A stretch of DNA of 64,000 nucleotides from Cruorifilaria tuberocauda. Its lineage: Eukaryota; Nematoda; Chromadorea; Rhabditida; Onchocercidae. Position 1 is the first letter of the stretch; the number at the start of each line of letters is the position of its first letter. Position numbers and translations under genes: made by a program. The stretch covers positions 1 to 64,000 of the forward strand of contig JABVXU010000070.1 in assembly GCA_013365365.1 (NCBI GenBank). The letters run 5' to 3'. Under the pieces are notes generated by a model. That model saw only the letters and a program-made list of their open reading frames with translations, made no database searches and was not told the DNA's origin. Of this stretch, positions 37,701-48,569 are shown piece after piece.

Positions 37701-37888
37701 GTTGTGTGGATGATAATGGTCTATTCGTTGAACTCGGAAGAGACGTGTTGATGCGTAATATCGTGCATCGGTGTTACAGAGTGGACAAAACAACAGTTTA
37801 CCATCGTTTTGCATGTGTCAGACGAACACTGGCCGAATGTATCCTTACACCTCCAGTGCAACGACTACCCCCAGTTTCTGAGACATGA
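34782..37888 (+). CDS. Secreted MIG-18-like cysteine-repeat protein
   Basis: Nine exons are proposed: 34782-34941, 35034-35159, 35339-35446, 35658-35729, 36077-36151, 36535-36636, 37096-37212, 37387-37491, 37701-37888; about 350 residues. A hydrophobic signal peptide (MIFILLSLISILNLTLLTA) opens the protein. The rest is a string of about 40-residue modules of the form GC, then a short loop, G, a basic or aromatic patch, a later C and a run to the next GC. Clear modules sit in exons 2, 3, 6, 7, 8 and 9, for example EGCYARNTD, IGCKKDNEFF and LGCVDDNGLF. The pattern resembles the fibronectin type I-like modules named after Caenorhabditis MIG-18, a secreted factor acting with the MIG-17 ADAMTS protease in cell migration. 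Every intron is phase 1, typical of module duplication. Exons 4 and 5 do not fit the module well and are the weak point; two separate genes remain possible. Confidence 0.65.
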
Positions 37889-38843
37889 TTTTTTCATTGA
37901 TACTGCTTATTAATTTGTTTGCAAAACTGCTTTGATATCCTCCAAAATTAATTTTATGGTTTAATTTTACGGCTAAATGACGCCATTTTTAATTTATTGG
38001 AACAAATATAATAACTTTCCTTTAAGCACTTAAAATTAAATTTAAGAAGTACTCTAGTCAAACAGTTTAATAAAATAACTAAATTACTACTGCAGCATAA
38101 ACTTGCTTTAAGTTTTCTTTTTTCTAGTAATCAATAAATATGAGATCACTGTTTTACTTCTTAAATTATCCTGAGATGGAACTATCGATACACAACAGTT
38201 CAACATCGAATGAATTGATCATAAAAGTGAATACCGCGACATAATTTCGATTAGTAAAGAAGATGGTGAAAGATTCCAAAAATTACATCAAAAGTATAAG
38301 CAAATTTGTTACTTTATAATTGCACAGCGTCGAACTTTGGAAAACGCATTTACTTAATTTAAAAAATCGGATTAAACATTTAAGATGATTATCATCTAGC
38401 AGCGATAGTATATTTAATTGAACATATGAAAAATATAATAATGCAAAAAAACAGTGCGAAATCACTTCAAATAAACTTATAACGTATATCAGTAAATGTG
38501 AAAAGAGGAAACTTCTATACATCTGCGAAAAATAATTTCAATGTATGAAAAGCCATCCAGACAACAATGAAGCTTTGTTTTCTTGGGTTAGTTGTATAGA
38601 TCAAAACTGCAAAGAATAGTTCTAAAAAAGGGTTTTAAAGAGGATTCTAAATCTTTAGGACATAATGGGAAGAAATTCTTTGGAACAAAAATACAATAAT
38701 GTGGATTTGCTTTGCTTTTGCCAGTTTGTTAACTAACAAAAAAACAAAACAAGACAGATCAAGCCTAAAGTTCAAGTGTCTCAGAAAGCTTCCAAATAGA
38801 CTAATAATGAAAATTTTTAAGAGCACAAATAGAGCGATTACAT
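37889..38843. other. Convergent intergenic region
   Basis: Roughly 950 bases between the convergent 3' ends of the cysteine-repeat gene and the UQCR11-like gene. AATAAA at 38133-38138 may be a poly(A) signal of the plus-strand gene. No coding evidence. Confidence 0.45.
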
Positions 38844-39286
38844 TCACGAAGCATCATCTGTGGACTTGTTATTCTCGGTAGCTAACGGTTCGAAGTGATA
38901 TTTCAACAGAGGTATATGGCGTCCGACCGCTTTCCAATGAGTTATGTAGATTAACGCAAGTACTGCCCCTACACCAAAAGCACTATATGTTGGTAGGCTA
39001 AAACAAACCATAAGTTCATTTGATTTTAAAGTTCAATTACAAGGACAAAGGAAATCTTTCATTACTGGTCTGACGATCAACACAGTCTTAGTGGAAATAA
39101 AGAAATATGCAGCACAACTACTAATTAATATCAAATGTATGCTCATGTCAGCACATAGTAAAAAAAGTCACTCCGGGCTGAATGCATCAATCTATTGGAA
39201 ATTATCTGCTAATATACAAAAATAACTTACTATGTTTTATTTGTTAAAGCATTTCTGATAAAACGTTTGTAATTCACGTAGTCCAT
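38844..39286 (-). CDS. UQCR11: Cytochrome bc1 complex subunit 10-like (UQCR11)
   Basis: Two short exons, 39286-39231 and 38997-38844, join in phase 2 to a 69-residue protein. The ATG lies two bases after a TTCTTTTCAG acceptor, a strong trans-splice site. The sequence has an N-terminal basic stretch (NYKRFIRNALTNK), a single membrane helix (AFGVGAVLALIYITHW) and a basic/aromatic segment after it (VGRHIPLLKYHF). This order and spacing match UQCR11, the 6.4 kDa subunit of mitochondrial complex III (an RxRELVxN start, a PT before a GAVGAVGLVW helix, then DW). Similarity is moderate, as usual for this tiny subunit. It lies head to head with the Hip gene, 483 bases apart. Confidence 0.65.
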
Positions 39287-39769
39287 TCCTGAAAAGAAAG
39301 ACGATCAATCATCTCTCACTATATCTAACTTCCGCACTTCATGACAAACGATGAAATGATCGTCACATCCGGATCAAAGTCTGTGTCATTACCGCTCCCC
39401 TCTGTCTGAAGAGGAATACCAACATTCCTGAAGAAAGAAGTACTTCGTGGTTGGCCGACATTTATAGTGTGATGCTGCGTAGTGTTGAAGGTGAAGTTAG
39501 ATTTCCAGAGTCGGAATGGGTCAAGGATTCTTGTCAGCTCTGCTTAAGTACACTTACGTATAGCGCATGTTTCTATAAGTCATATGTACTGCATGTTTTT
39601 CTCGTAGCTCTTTTTGCTGCCATGAAAATAATCAAGGGAAAAAGTTTAACTATTCGATTTAATTAAACAATAGTGTGAACTAATTGGACTGGACAAACTT
39701 TTGTTTTAGTGTTATTTGATAAAATTTCATGCTTATAGGAATAAATATCGTAGAAGCAAACAGAAAAAG
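39287..39769. promoter_or_regulatory. Probable bidirectional promoter, UQCR11-like / Hip
   Basis: A 483-base interval between divergent start codons. The first part (39330-39430) is noticeably less AT-rich than the flanks, with GATCGTCACATCCGGATC and a CCGCTCCCCTCTG stretch. A 71-codon plus-strand frame at 39451-39666 overlaps it and is probably chance. No TATA-type element stands out. Confidence 0.4.
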
Positions 39770-42700
39770 ATGGATACTGAAGTTGAACTGCTGCGTCAAT
39801 TCGTGAATATTTGCAAAAGCAATCCGGCAATATTGTATGAACCGAGATTCGAATTTTACAGGGATTACCTTGAAAGGTTATATTTTCAATTTGGCTTGTA
39901 TATTTTCATTTTCTATCGACAACTTTTTTACTTAATACTTTATTTGTCACTCTGAGTACGTGTCAAGCTTGGTTTAAAAAATGAAGAGTTATTTTGGACA
40001 ATAATTTCAATGAACAGTTATTGTGCGAACATTTATTTTAATAGGTGTATTGATGTATCAAAAAATATTTCTGAGAAATATGTTATTTTACAGTCTTGGT
40101 GCAAAACTTCCACCTCCAACAGCAGGACCAAATGAAATGAATTCATCCAAACCAGCTGGTCACAATGAGAAACCGCCAATAAATGAAGAAAATTTAGAGC
40201 CAGAAGAGAAGCTGGAGTTGGACATGTCGGGGGTAATAAAAGGCGAAGAAGATGAACCGCTTCCAATGGGTGATAACAATAAAGAGGTTATGATATTAGA
40301 TATTTATGGTTGTTGAATTATGTAATAATCAGTCACACTTATAACGTTCACTTTGAAATTCCTAATTGCAGATAACTGAAGTGGATATGGAAAAATCAAG
40401 TGATCAACGGATGCTTGCTGTAAAGGCATTTAATGAAGGTAATCTTTAGAAATGGTTTAATTTGCTGAAGCAGTGCAATTGTTAGTTTCGAATTCCTTTT
40501 GAATGTCTTTCATGCAATTTCATTTTTTGTTTAAAATGATGTTAAATACAAAGGAGAAGAATGGACATCGAAAATGGACTTTTCACAGATGAGCTTCTAT
40601 TCAGTTTAGTTTCTGTTTATATTTTCTTTTTTCTATGTGGGTAAATTTTTTCAGGAAATTTTGAGAAAGCTGTAGTGCATTTTACCAATGCCATCGAACT
40701 AAATCCAGGACTGGCTATTTTGCACGCGAAGAGAGCGAAGTAATTGACTGTTTTTCTGTAATTTTTTAATAAAAAAGACTCTTTCCAATTTGTAGCAGAA
40801 GTGATACCGTTTAATAAATTCTTCAGCGCGCTTCTGAAGTTGAACAAGCCAAATGGTGCAATTCGAGATTGTGATAAAGCAATTTCACTGAATGCAGATT
40901 CAGCACAGAGCTATAAATTTCGTGGACGAGCTCACAGGTCCTATCAGTCTATATCTTGACGTATAAATTCATAATTATCATTTTTTCTCCTTTATTGCAC
41001 TGCAATAAGTTATTTTATTTATAGATTACTTGGCAATTTCGTGGAAGCGCACCGTGATTTAGCCATGGCATGTAAATTAGATTACGACGATGAAGCAAAT
41101 GTTTGGCTTAAGGAAGTCGAAGCAAACGTAAATTCTTCGAGATTTTTGCATATTATATATATTCAAATTTTCTACTTCATGGACAGATCGGAGACTTAAA
41201 TACTTTACTTCTGTGTAGAACTGAGCTATGGTACAATTGAGCTCGGTGGTTAAGTAATTTAATACGGTCATATATCAAATCAAACAGATGGTTCGTTATT
41301 TCGTTAATTGTTATCATATATTCATATCCATTTGAAAGTTTGAAAATTTGAAAGAACTCTAACATTTTTTAGTTTATAGGATCATATTTATAGGATATTA
41401 TGCAAATAGTATATAATGATCTAAGATGTTGGTAGTAATACCTATGAATGGCGTTTTATCCAGCTTTGTTTCCACAGTGAAGGATACTATTTTTCCCTTT
41501 TTCCATTCTACTGTGGCATGTAAATTAGATTACGACGATGAAGCAAATGTTTGGCTAAGAGAGTGCAGACACAGTGTCAAAAAGATAAAATTCATTTTTA
41601 ATATTAAAATGTGCGTTTGGAAAGAGATGTTAAATAGTATGAGAAACGCACTAAAGAAAATAAGCGTAGATAACATAAGTTTTTATTTATATCTAATTAA
41701 TAATTGCCTCTTTTTTCTTTTTTCGACAGAGACGTCGTCCGTTCGGCCCTATCGGTGGACGTTCAAGGATAGGCAAACCAGCCTGTTTCCGGCATGAAAT
41801 ATAATATATATTACAGATGGCGCCATTTGCACGGCGAAAATTTTTAATGCTTAAATGTCGTTGCTTTTCGATTCTTTTCTTTCCAACAACCTGTTGCAGC
41901 GGCATGCTGTTGTAGCATTTTAGTCTATATTTGCATCTAAGCTTTTGCGCACTATTCAACTGTTGTGATTTGGTTGTTGTTCGTTCTAATTCTGAGTCGA
42001 GCGGCTTTATCTGCATGTACTCCTGTTCTTTAGCCTCAGATTTAGGCTCCTTACTTTTCTTCTTGCGTGTTGGCTTATCTTCTTTATTTGTAACTTCCTC
42101 TTGCATCTCCTCCTTTTGTTCTTTCTCTTTGTGTCTAGCAACCGGTTCTGTTTGGTAGGGTGCTTTTACTATTCCTTCCTGATTTTTTTTCTGCTCTTCC
42201 TTTTTACGGATTTTGTTTAGTTTTATGTTTAATTCCATGCTTTCATAACATGATTTGCGGTACTTGCATTTTAGCTGTGGATTTTCATACTGTTTGGTAG
42301 AGATACTGACCACATATTCCGTATGATTTAAAGATTGCGGAAGCATACCCGATTCATAGCATGATTTTCGATATTTGCAGCGTAGTTTTAGTTGTTCTTT
42401 ATTTAGTTTCTCCCCGACAGATTCTTTATTTTTATATTCGTTTGTAATTTGAATTGTGGGGTGCTCAAATGTGCTTCTTTCTATTGATGGCAGTTTTCCG
42501 GTTTCATAACATGATTTTCGATACTTACATCTTAGTGAGAGTGGGATATGTTTTTCCTCCTTTTTACTCAAATATTTCGTCTTGAAATTTTCATAAAGAT
42601 TTTCTGGTAACTTGCCCGTTTCGTAGCACGATTTTCGGTACTTGCACCATATTTCAAGTAGCCTGCGGTCTTCTTTTTCTTGGAAATCTTGTGATTTTCT

Positions 42701-45700
42701 CTTTTCGGTCAGGAGTGATGGTAGTTCACCGTTTTCATAGCATGATTTACGGTATTTACATAAGAGTTTGATAGTTAATGGACTCAAATTTTTACCTACC
42801 TGTAGAGATGTTATGTTCTCATCTTGTAAGAATATGGACTGTACTTCTTTTATAAGTAATGATCCTTTTGTTGCAGTTGATAGTTTTTTTTCAGAATCTT
42901 TTCCCTTAATCAAAATTTCCTTTTCCTTTCTAATTTTTTCGTACTTCTGTACTTTTTCAAGTTTCAGTCTTTCTTTTTTAGATTTAGTACGTTCCGGAGC
43001 CCTCTTCTCTATTGTTGGTTGTTTAACAATCCTTGTTGGTGAAATGGTCCTCCGATTCTTTTTTGTCAGCTGTACTGATGTTTCTTCAATTGGATCTTTA
43101 GTTTTCTTAGGTTCATACGGAATTCCTTCAAATTTCTCATCTTGTGTTGTTGCTACCATTTTTTTCGCCTCCAATTCAGGAACAAAAAGTTCCGACTTTT
43201 TGATCAGCTTTTTACTGTTAATTTCCTTTATAGTCTTTGTTTCGAACCCGCGTTGCATTTTTTTGAACGCACTTAACTCCTCAGTTTTTCCAGGTTTGAA
43301 CACAACTTCTTTTTGGACTAATTCAATAATTTTCTCTTTTTCTTCTTCCTCTCTTTCCCGTTCAGATTCTTCTTTCTGATGTGTTCCAACTTCATCAAGT
43401 AGCCGAACATTTAAATTTTGTTGCTCTTCAGCTTTTTGTTTATAACAACTTTTCCTGTATTTGCAGAGTGTTTTCAAATGATACAACGATGTAACTATTG
43501 GCACTGGTACCACTGGCTCCATTTTTTCGGCAGTTTCCTTCTTTAGATCTGGTAGAATTTCAGTATCATAACACGACTTTCGGTATTTGCAACGTATCTC
43601 TAAAGGGATCACTTCTTCATACTTTTTAATAGTATGAATATATTTGAAAGTTTGACTGTGGTTTATTACAGGTTTTTGGGCAGTATTATAGCAAGATTTC
43701 CGATATTTACAGTAAACTATCTTTTCGTTATCACTGAGATCTTTAAATTCCTTATGAGTAATTTCCTGTACACCTGTCCGCTGATTTCTTTCGCTCAGAA
43801 AATAATATATTTTTAGGAATAAATTATCGGTCATGCCAATTTCCGGAAGAATACCACTATCGTAACAGGATTTCCGATATTTGCAAGCCAGGCGTTTCTT
43901 CTTTTTTTCCTCGGTTTGATTGAGATCTCTATCTATAATCACTTTTCTCGATATGGATCGCAGTGCCGCAATTCTTTTTTCTTCTACTTTTGCGATGGCT
44001 ATTCTAGCAATTTCTTCAGTTGATTTTTGTTGCATCACTGGCAGAATGGTCACACGAGAAAGAATAGGTCCTGCTTGAACTTTCAGACCATTTTTCTCGA
44101 TCTTAGCACCCACTTCTTTATAGCACGATTTACGATAGCGACATAGAAGTTTCAGTTCTGCCTCGCTAATCTCTTCTTTTTCTTCATTTTCATATCCTGT
44201 CGGCATTTCGATCATACTTCCTTTTTTGGAAAGATTTTTTGGTTCGTTAAAATCTAAAAATCGTGGTAAAATATTGTATATATTCCGCGTGTCCGGGATA
44301 AGGCCCGTATCATAGCAGGATTTTCGGTATTTGCAAAGCAACTTCCGTTTTCTAATCGGCACCTTCAAAATATCAGATGCTTCTTTTCGAATCTTCCGCT
44401 TAGCTTCCTGTTCCCGATGCTTAAGTTTATATTTTCTAGTATAAATACGATGTTTCCTTCGGTATCCGCTGAGCATGTGGTGACTTCGTGAATCCTGATG
44501 TATTTTGTGTGCTGTGCGTGATTGTTGTGTGCTGTGATAAAAACGACTATTATATTTGTGCTCAGTAGCGGACGCAAAAATTTGGGGCATCAAAGAATAA
44601 ATCTTCTTCTCACGTTTCAAGTCAGTGGGTACTGAGGACATTATTATATGACATGTCCTTCCTAATTTGTTTATCCACTTATTGCTGATTGCTTTATCAC
44701 AGAAATAAATGGTTGGAAAAACTTTCCTAGTAGAGTGAGCGCAGAACTTGCATTTACTTGCGGTTCGCACCACAATATTAATTCGATCGCTTGACTCGCT
44801 GTCTGGAAGATTGAAACTCGAAATGTTTGAGGCAGCATTATTAGTGTGTTTGCCTTTTTCAATACAATTATCGGATAACAATAAACTGTATACAAATGTA
44901 AGAGAAAAGTGCGAAATATGATTGAGAAGGTTGACTAGTTTTTAACTGAGAGTGTAGAGAAATTCGTTTAAATGCTGTGTACATAATCAGTTAGAGTTCT
45001 AATTTGTGAAAAAAATTAGTTAAGAAACTAATTTCCTGGCTTATCCGATTGGGGAGTAAAAAAAGGATGGAGAAAATTTACCGTAGTCAATAATAAGTAG
45101 ACTGTTGCTTGTCGTATTAACAATGTTGTAGAACAGTGCGAATTCAGCTAAGTTCATTTCGTCACACGTCTTATAAATATTTATTATTGTCTGTTCTTGT
45201 AGCCAATGTATTAATTCCACATGTACTTCATTGTGGCTTTCCAACATATCTTTCCATTTTTTCGTTTTATGCGTCATGATCCGGAATGTTTGGGTCTCAC
45301 TTTCTGAATTGTTAAAATTATCTTTACTGTCAGTGTGAACTCATGTGGTTCATCAAATTATTTGTGAATTTCTTTACTTTTTTTCAGACTTTTAGTTAGA
45401 TTATCGTCAGAACTACAAAAAGAATTCAAAAGTTTTACTTTTGGGAAATAGGCCAAATTGGTTAACAATTTTACAAAGAGGTTCATCATTCGTCGAATAC
45501 TGCGATGAATATCCAATAATTATGAGATCAGTATGAGCTGGAAATTGAAAAAGCATTATTGTTTCAGGAATTTAGTTCTAGAATTGGAAACAAATACCTT
45601 ATTAGAAAATCCCAAAAAAAATTTTCCAACTGAAAGTTAAAATACATCTGTATCATTTATTTTTTATCGTTATCTCTTGCTAAGTACATCTTTTGCCGGA

Positions 45701-48177
45701 TTGAGATCTTTTATATTTTTAAAAAATGGCCGGATATCATATAATGAAGGTTAGTAAGCAGTAAAATATATCCACTTTTCTTTAACTTCATTATTGTTTA
45801 AAAATGCAGAACTTTATTTTGCAATTTCGTAGTAGTATTGCTTGTAGTGGTTGAAAAAAAGCTAACCATTTTTGGTATTTGGAGTGGTTTCAGCTCCACT
45901 GATTGATAAGAAGATAATTGGAAAAGCGATGTAATAAATCACTTGAGCTGGTGTCATCTGTGTCTTATAGTGAAAAATACACGCTTTTGCTGAACTCCAA
46001 GAAGTAGGCTTCCGTTTTACACCACTCGTTGTCTGTTTGAGATTTGAGCTTCTGCTGTTGAGTGAAAGTTACGAACCGCCTCTTATCCTAACAAATTCTA
46101 CTTAATTTCTCCTGCTATTTCTCAATCTCACTTTTTTCTGCAGTTCTATTCTGTTTTCTCGCGAATTAGTAATAACACTTGCTCGTTTTACTTTGTGTAA
46201 AAAATATCGACCAACCAGTTTTTTTTTGTTTTTCCTTCCTCATTTCTCGATCTTCAGATGCAGCTGTCTTCATCATTGTGTTGTCTGATTTGTTATTCAT
46301 GTGTCAGTTTATCATCCAGAGAACTACTTCAAACACTTCACATTTTCAAATATCGGATTCAAATTTTGATATCCAAAAGGCTTTTAATTTTTTAAAATCA
46401 AACAATGCTCATAACTTGATGTATAGTGAAAATTTAACTGTCGATGTGAAGATCAGCAACTATATCCAATTGTTCGATAATCTCACTTTGTCTTTCGAGA
46501 AAGACTGCCCATCTGTTAACGGTATATCAAATTTATTAGTAAATATAAGTGAAACATTTGTCTTATTGCCAATATTTTCTTTTGTAAATCTCAAAATTTC
46601 CATCTGCACTTTTCCATTTCTAACTAGATGAAAATTTCACGTTGTCCTTCATGTCTCATTTTCTTTTCTACATTCTCCACATAGGAAATTTGATTTTTAG
46701 CATATTGCACTTATAGTTAATAAATTTGTATAATTAATATAATTCCTATAAAGTAAGCTAAAGAATATGTGGAACGAAACGGATCGGTTTATATAATAAA
46801 AGATGTGTAGTCTACTTATAAGTGAATAAAAAGATGAATGCAATTTTAAACATTTATGGACGTATAAGCAGCTGACATTCTCTTAATTATTTAATGTCTT
46901 GTTATTTCATTCTTTTCATTTTTAACTTTCCATCTTACAGGATGTATCCATTTCTTTCCATTGAATGGTAGAAATACTTAGTCATGTTTAAAAAACACTG
47001 GGATATCAGTTTATCAAAAGTATAAATAAGCATATTTCTATCTACGGGTTCTGATAAGAGTCGAAATCTTCTTATGTTCAAAACAAGTTAGATAATGTCT
47101 TATATATCTTCAACAAATTATGATGGCATTGTTGCTTATAGCTAAATGTTGATGATTATACATTAAGAGGAATTTAATATTTATCAATTCAGGAGTAGCA
47201 AACAGAATCGGAGCTTTTACTGTGATCTATAAATCTTAAAACATGGTGGTTGCAACTTTTTTGGTTCTTCGTATGTCGTTTTTATGTGCCATTTCTGCTT
47301 TACCAAATTACTGAATTCCAGGCTAAGAAAATTCTTGAGCATAATCGAAATATAAAGAGACGCAAAGAAGAAAAGGAGTTGAAGTCGCGTCAGGAACGAG
47401 TTAGACAAGCACAGGAAACACGAAAACGAGAAGAGGAGAAAAAGGTTCATTTCAAATTTTAACTTCTGCTAGCAAACATGAGAAATGGCACAGAAATGAT
47501 GACATTGTGCATTTTCCAGTTCTGAAATGCGACAAAGCCACATTTGAAATGATTATTTGCAGCATGCGGGAGGAAGCTTTAGTGTGCCAAATATGCCAAA
47601 AGGATTCGAAAAAATTTTCCAAGATTCGGAAGTTATGAGTCTGCTGCAAGATGAAGGTGTCCTTGCAGCCTATATGGATATCATCAATAATCCGGCTAAC
47701 ATTGCAAAGCATATGTCAAATCCGAAAGTCATGAAATTGTTCAGCAAAATTGGTAATGTTGCTGGTGGATTCGGCATGAGTGATGGAAATCCAGAGGTTC
47801 TACAGTTTTACTTCTTACCCCTTTGAGAATTTTTTTATTTAAATAAAGTAAGTGAAGTTCGGTAAAAGTTTTTGCAAGCTAATATCATATGCTAAAGGTT
47901 TTTAAATAGCTTACTTGGACGCATTAAATGAAATAGTTTCTGATAGATTATATCGAGTCAGCTACAATTACTCTGTGAAAAATAAAAATAAAAATATCTA
48001 TTCACAATATAGGATCGCATCACACTTGCAATTTAAGATTGAAAAGCACTCTCTCCTACGCTTTTTTCATACGGTCATTTGCTTTGAATGTTTTAGAAGA
48101 AAGAAACGGCAGCAAATGGCGAGACCACAACAAACATGACACCACCAAACAAGGCTCCCGAACCGGATCTTGATTAA
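39770..48177 (+). CDS. hip-1: Hsc70-interacting protein Hip/ST13
   Basis: Nine exons give 367 residues (human ST13 is 369): 39770-39876, 40094-40286, 40372-40438, 40655-40739, 40827-40937, 41025-41127, 47322-47444, 47563-47796, 48097-48177. Order of domains: an N-terminal dimerisation segment ([17 protein letters not shown]), an acidic linker, three TPRs at residues about 123-222 that grip the Hsc70 ATPase domain ([40 protein letters not shown]), a charged helix ([16 protein letters not shown]), and the C-terminal STI1/DP domain ([28 protein letters not shown]). It ends PEPDLD. The GGMP repeats of mammalian Hip are absent. Intron 6 is 6,194 bases, far longer than the others, and holds an antisense gene at 45277-41693. 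If exon 8 is not spliced, the frame would end at 47826. Confidence 0.93.
41066..41108 (+). repeat. Source of a 43-base duplicated exon fragment (Hip exon 6)
   Basis: These bases lie inside Hip exon 6 and encode [14 protein letters not shown]. They recur without a mismatch at 41514-41556 in the following intron. Confidence 0.9.
41514..41556 (+). repeat. Perfect 43-base copy of Hip exon 6 within intron 6
   Basis: Identical to 41066-41108 and in the same orientation, 448 bases downstream; outside it the sequences diverge at once. The frame stays open (41426-41797), but no good acceptor sits at its left edge, so it is probably a broken duplication and not an alternative exon. It lies 137 bases from the 3' end of the antisense repeat gene. 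Confidence 0.9.
41693..45277 (-). CDS. Nested lysine-rich protein with twelve CKYRKSCY repeats
   Basis: I do not recognise this gene. A huge exon, 44802-41693, is open throughout; a 5' exon, 45277-45082, joins it in phase 1 (TACG/GTAAAT to CTTCCAG/ACAGCG), giving 1,101 residues. An AATTCAG acceptor lies 30 bases before the ATG. The octapeptide C-[KR]-Y-R-K-S-C-Y, cysteines six apart, occurs twelve times at residues about 222, 286, 372, 430, 470, 512, 747, 785, 824, 874, 911 and 1022; the last is CKYRLKCY. Most are followed by [DE]-[TSN]-G-x-[LI]-P. A diverged thirteenth copy near the end reads [15 protein letters not shown]. Spacers are rich in K, E and R, with a 230-residue coiled-coil-like spacer between copies 6 and 7. 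No signal peptide or membrane helix. The exon 1 peptide faintly recalls a HOOK-type N-terminal domain; I put little weight on that. The gene lies wholly inside Hip intron 6, antisense. If the 5' exon is wrong, Met at 44641 is the likely start. Confidence 0.8.
45278..47321. other. Rest of Hip intron 6, upstream of the nested gene
   Basis: About 2 kb. It presumably carries the promoter of the antisense repeat gene. The plus strand has a 150-codon open stretch at 46179-46631 without an ATG near its start, and the minus strand is partly open across the same bases; neither shows a motif I know. No transposon features found. Confidence 0.4.
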
Positions 48178-48569
48178 TGTCCCACTCTGTCTTAACGAAG
48201 AAGCTCCGAATTCCATAAAAAATCATTTGCCAGTAGTTATGTCGTCTTCATGTTATGATTTTTTTCTTATTATAATGAATAAAATCATCATGCAGAGCAG
48301 TACACATGTTCTGGCTTTTAAATTCTTTTGCTGGAAGAAAGAAATAAGGCATAGCATCCAATATTTATTCAGTAGATACAGAAGGTGTGACATCACGAAG
48401 TAGAGACAAGTTAAGATTTAATAGGATTGTTATACAGCTAATGCGACATGAAATCATTGTCTATCATTACATTTGGAATTTCGTTTCTCGAAAAACAATC
48501 ACTTCATCTCGTAACTGCTCATAAACTCGTCCAGGGATGATAGAAGCGATTGCTATGCTCTCGAGCTGA
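48178..48569. other. Convergent interval, Hip / GPATCH1
   Basis: About 390 bases between two convergent stop codons. AATAAAATC at about 48278 is a plausible Hip poly(A) signal. No gene. Confidence 0.5.

Noticed and set aside
42768..43379. 203-codon plus-strand open frame within the nested gene region
   Set aside because: It is the complementary shadow of the K/E-rich spacer (gives S/F-rich peptide), while the minus strand carries the regular cysteine repeats.
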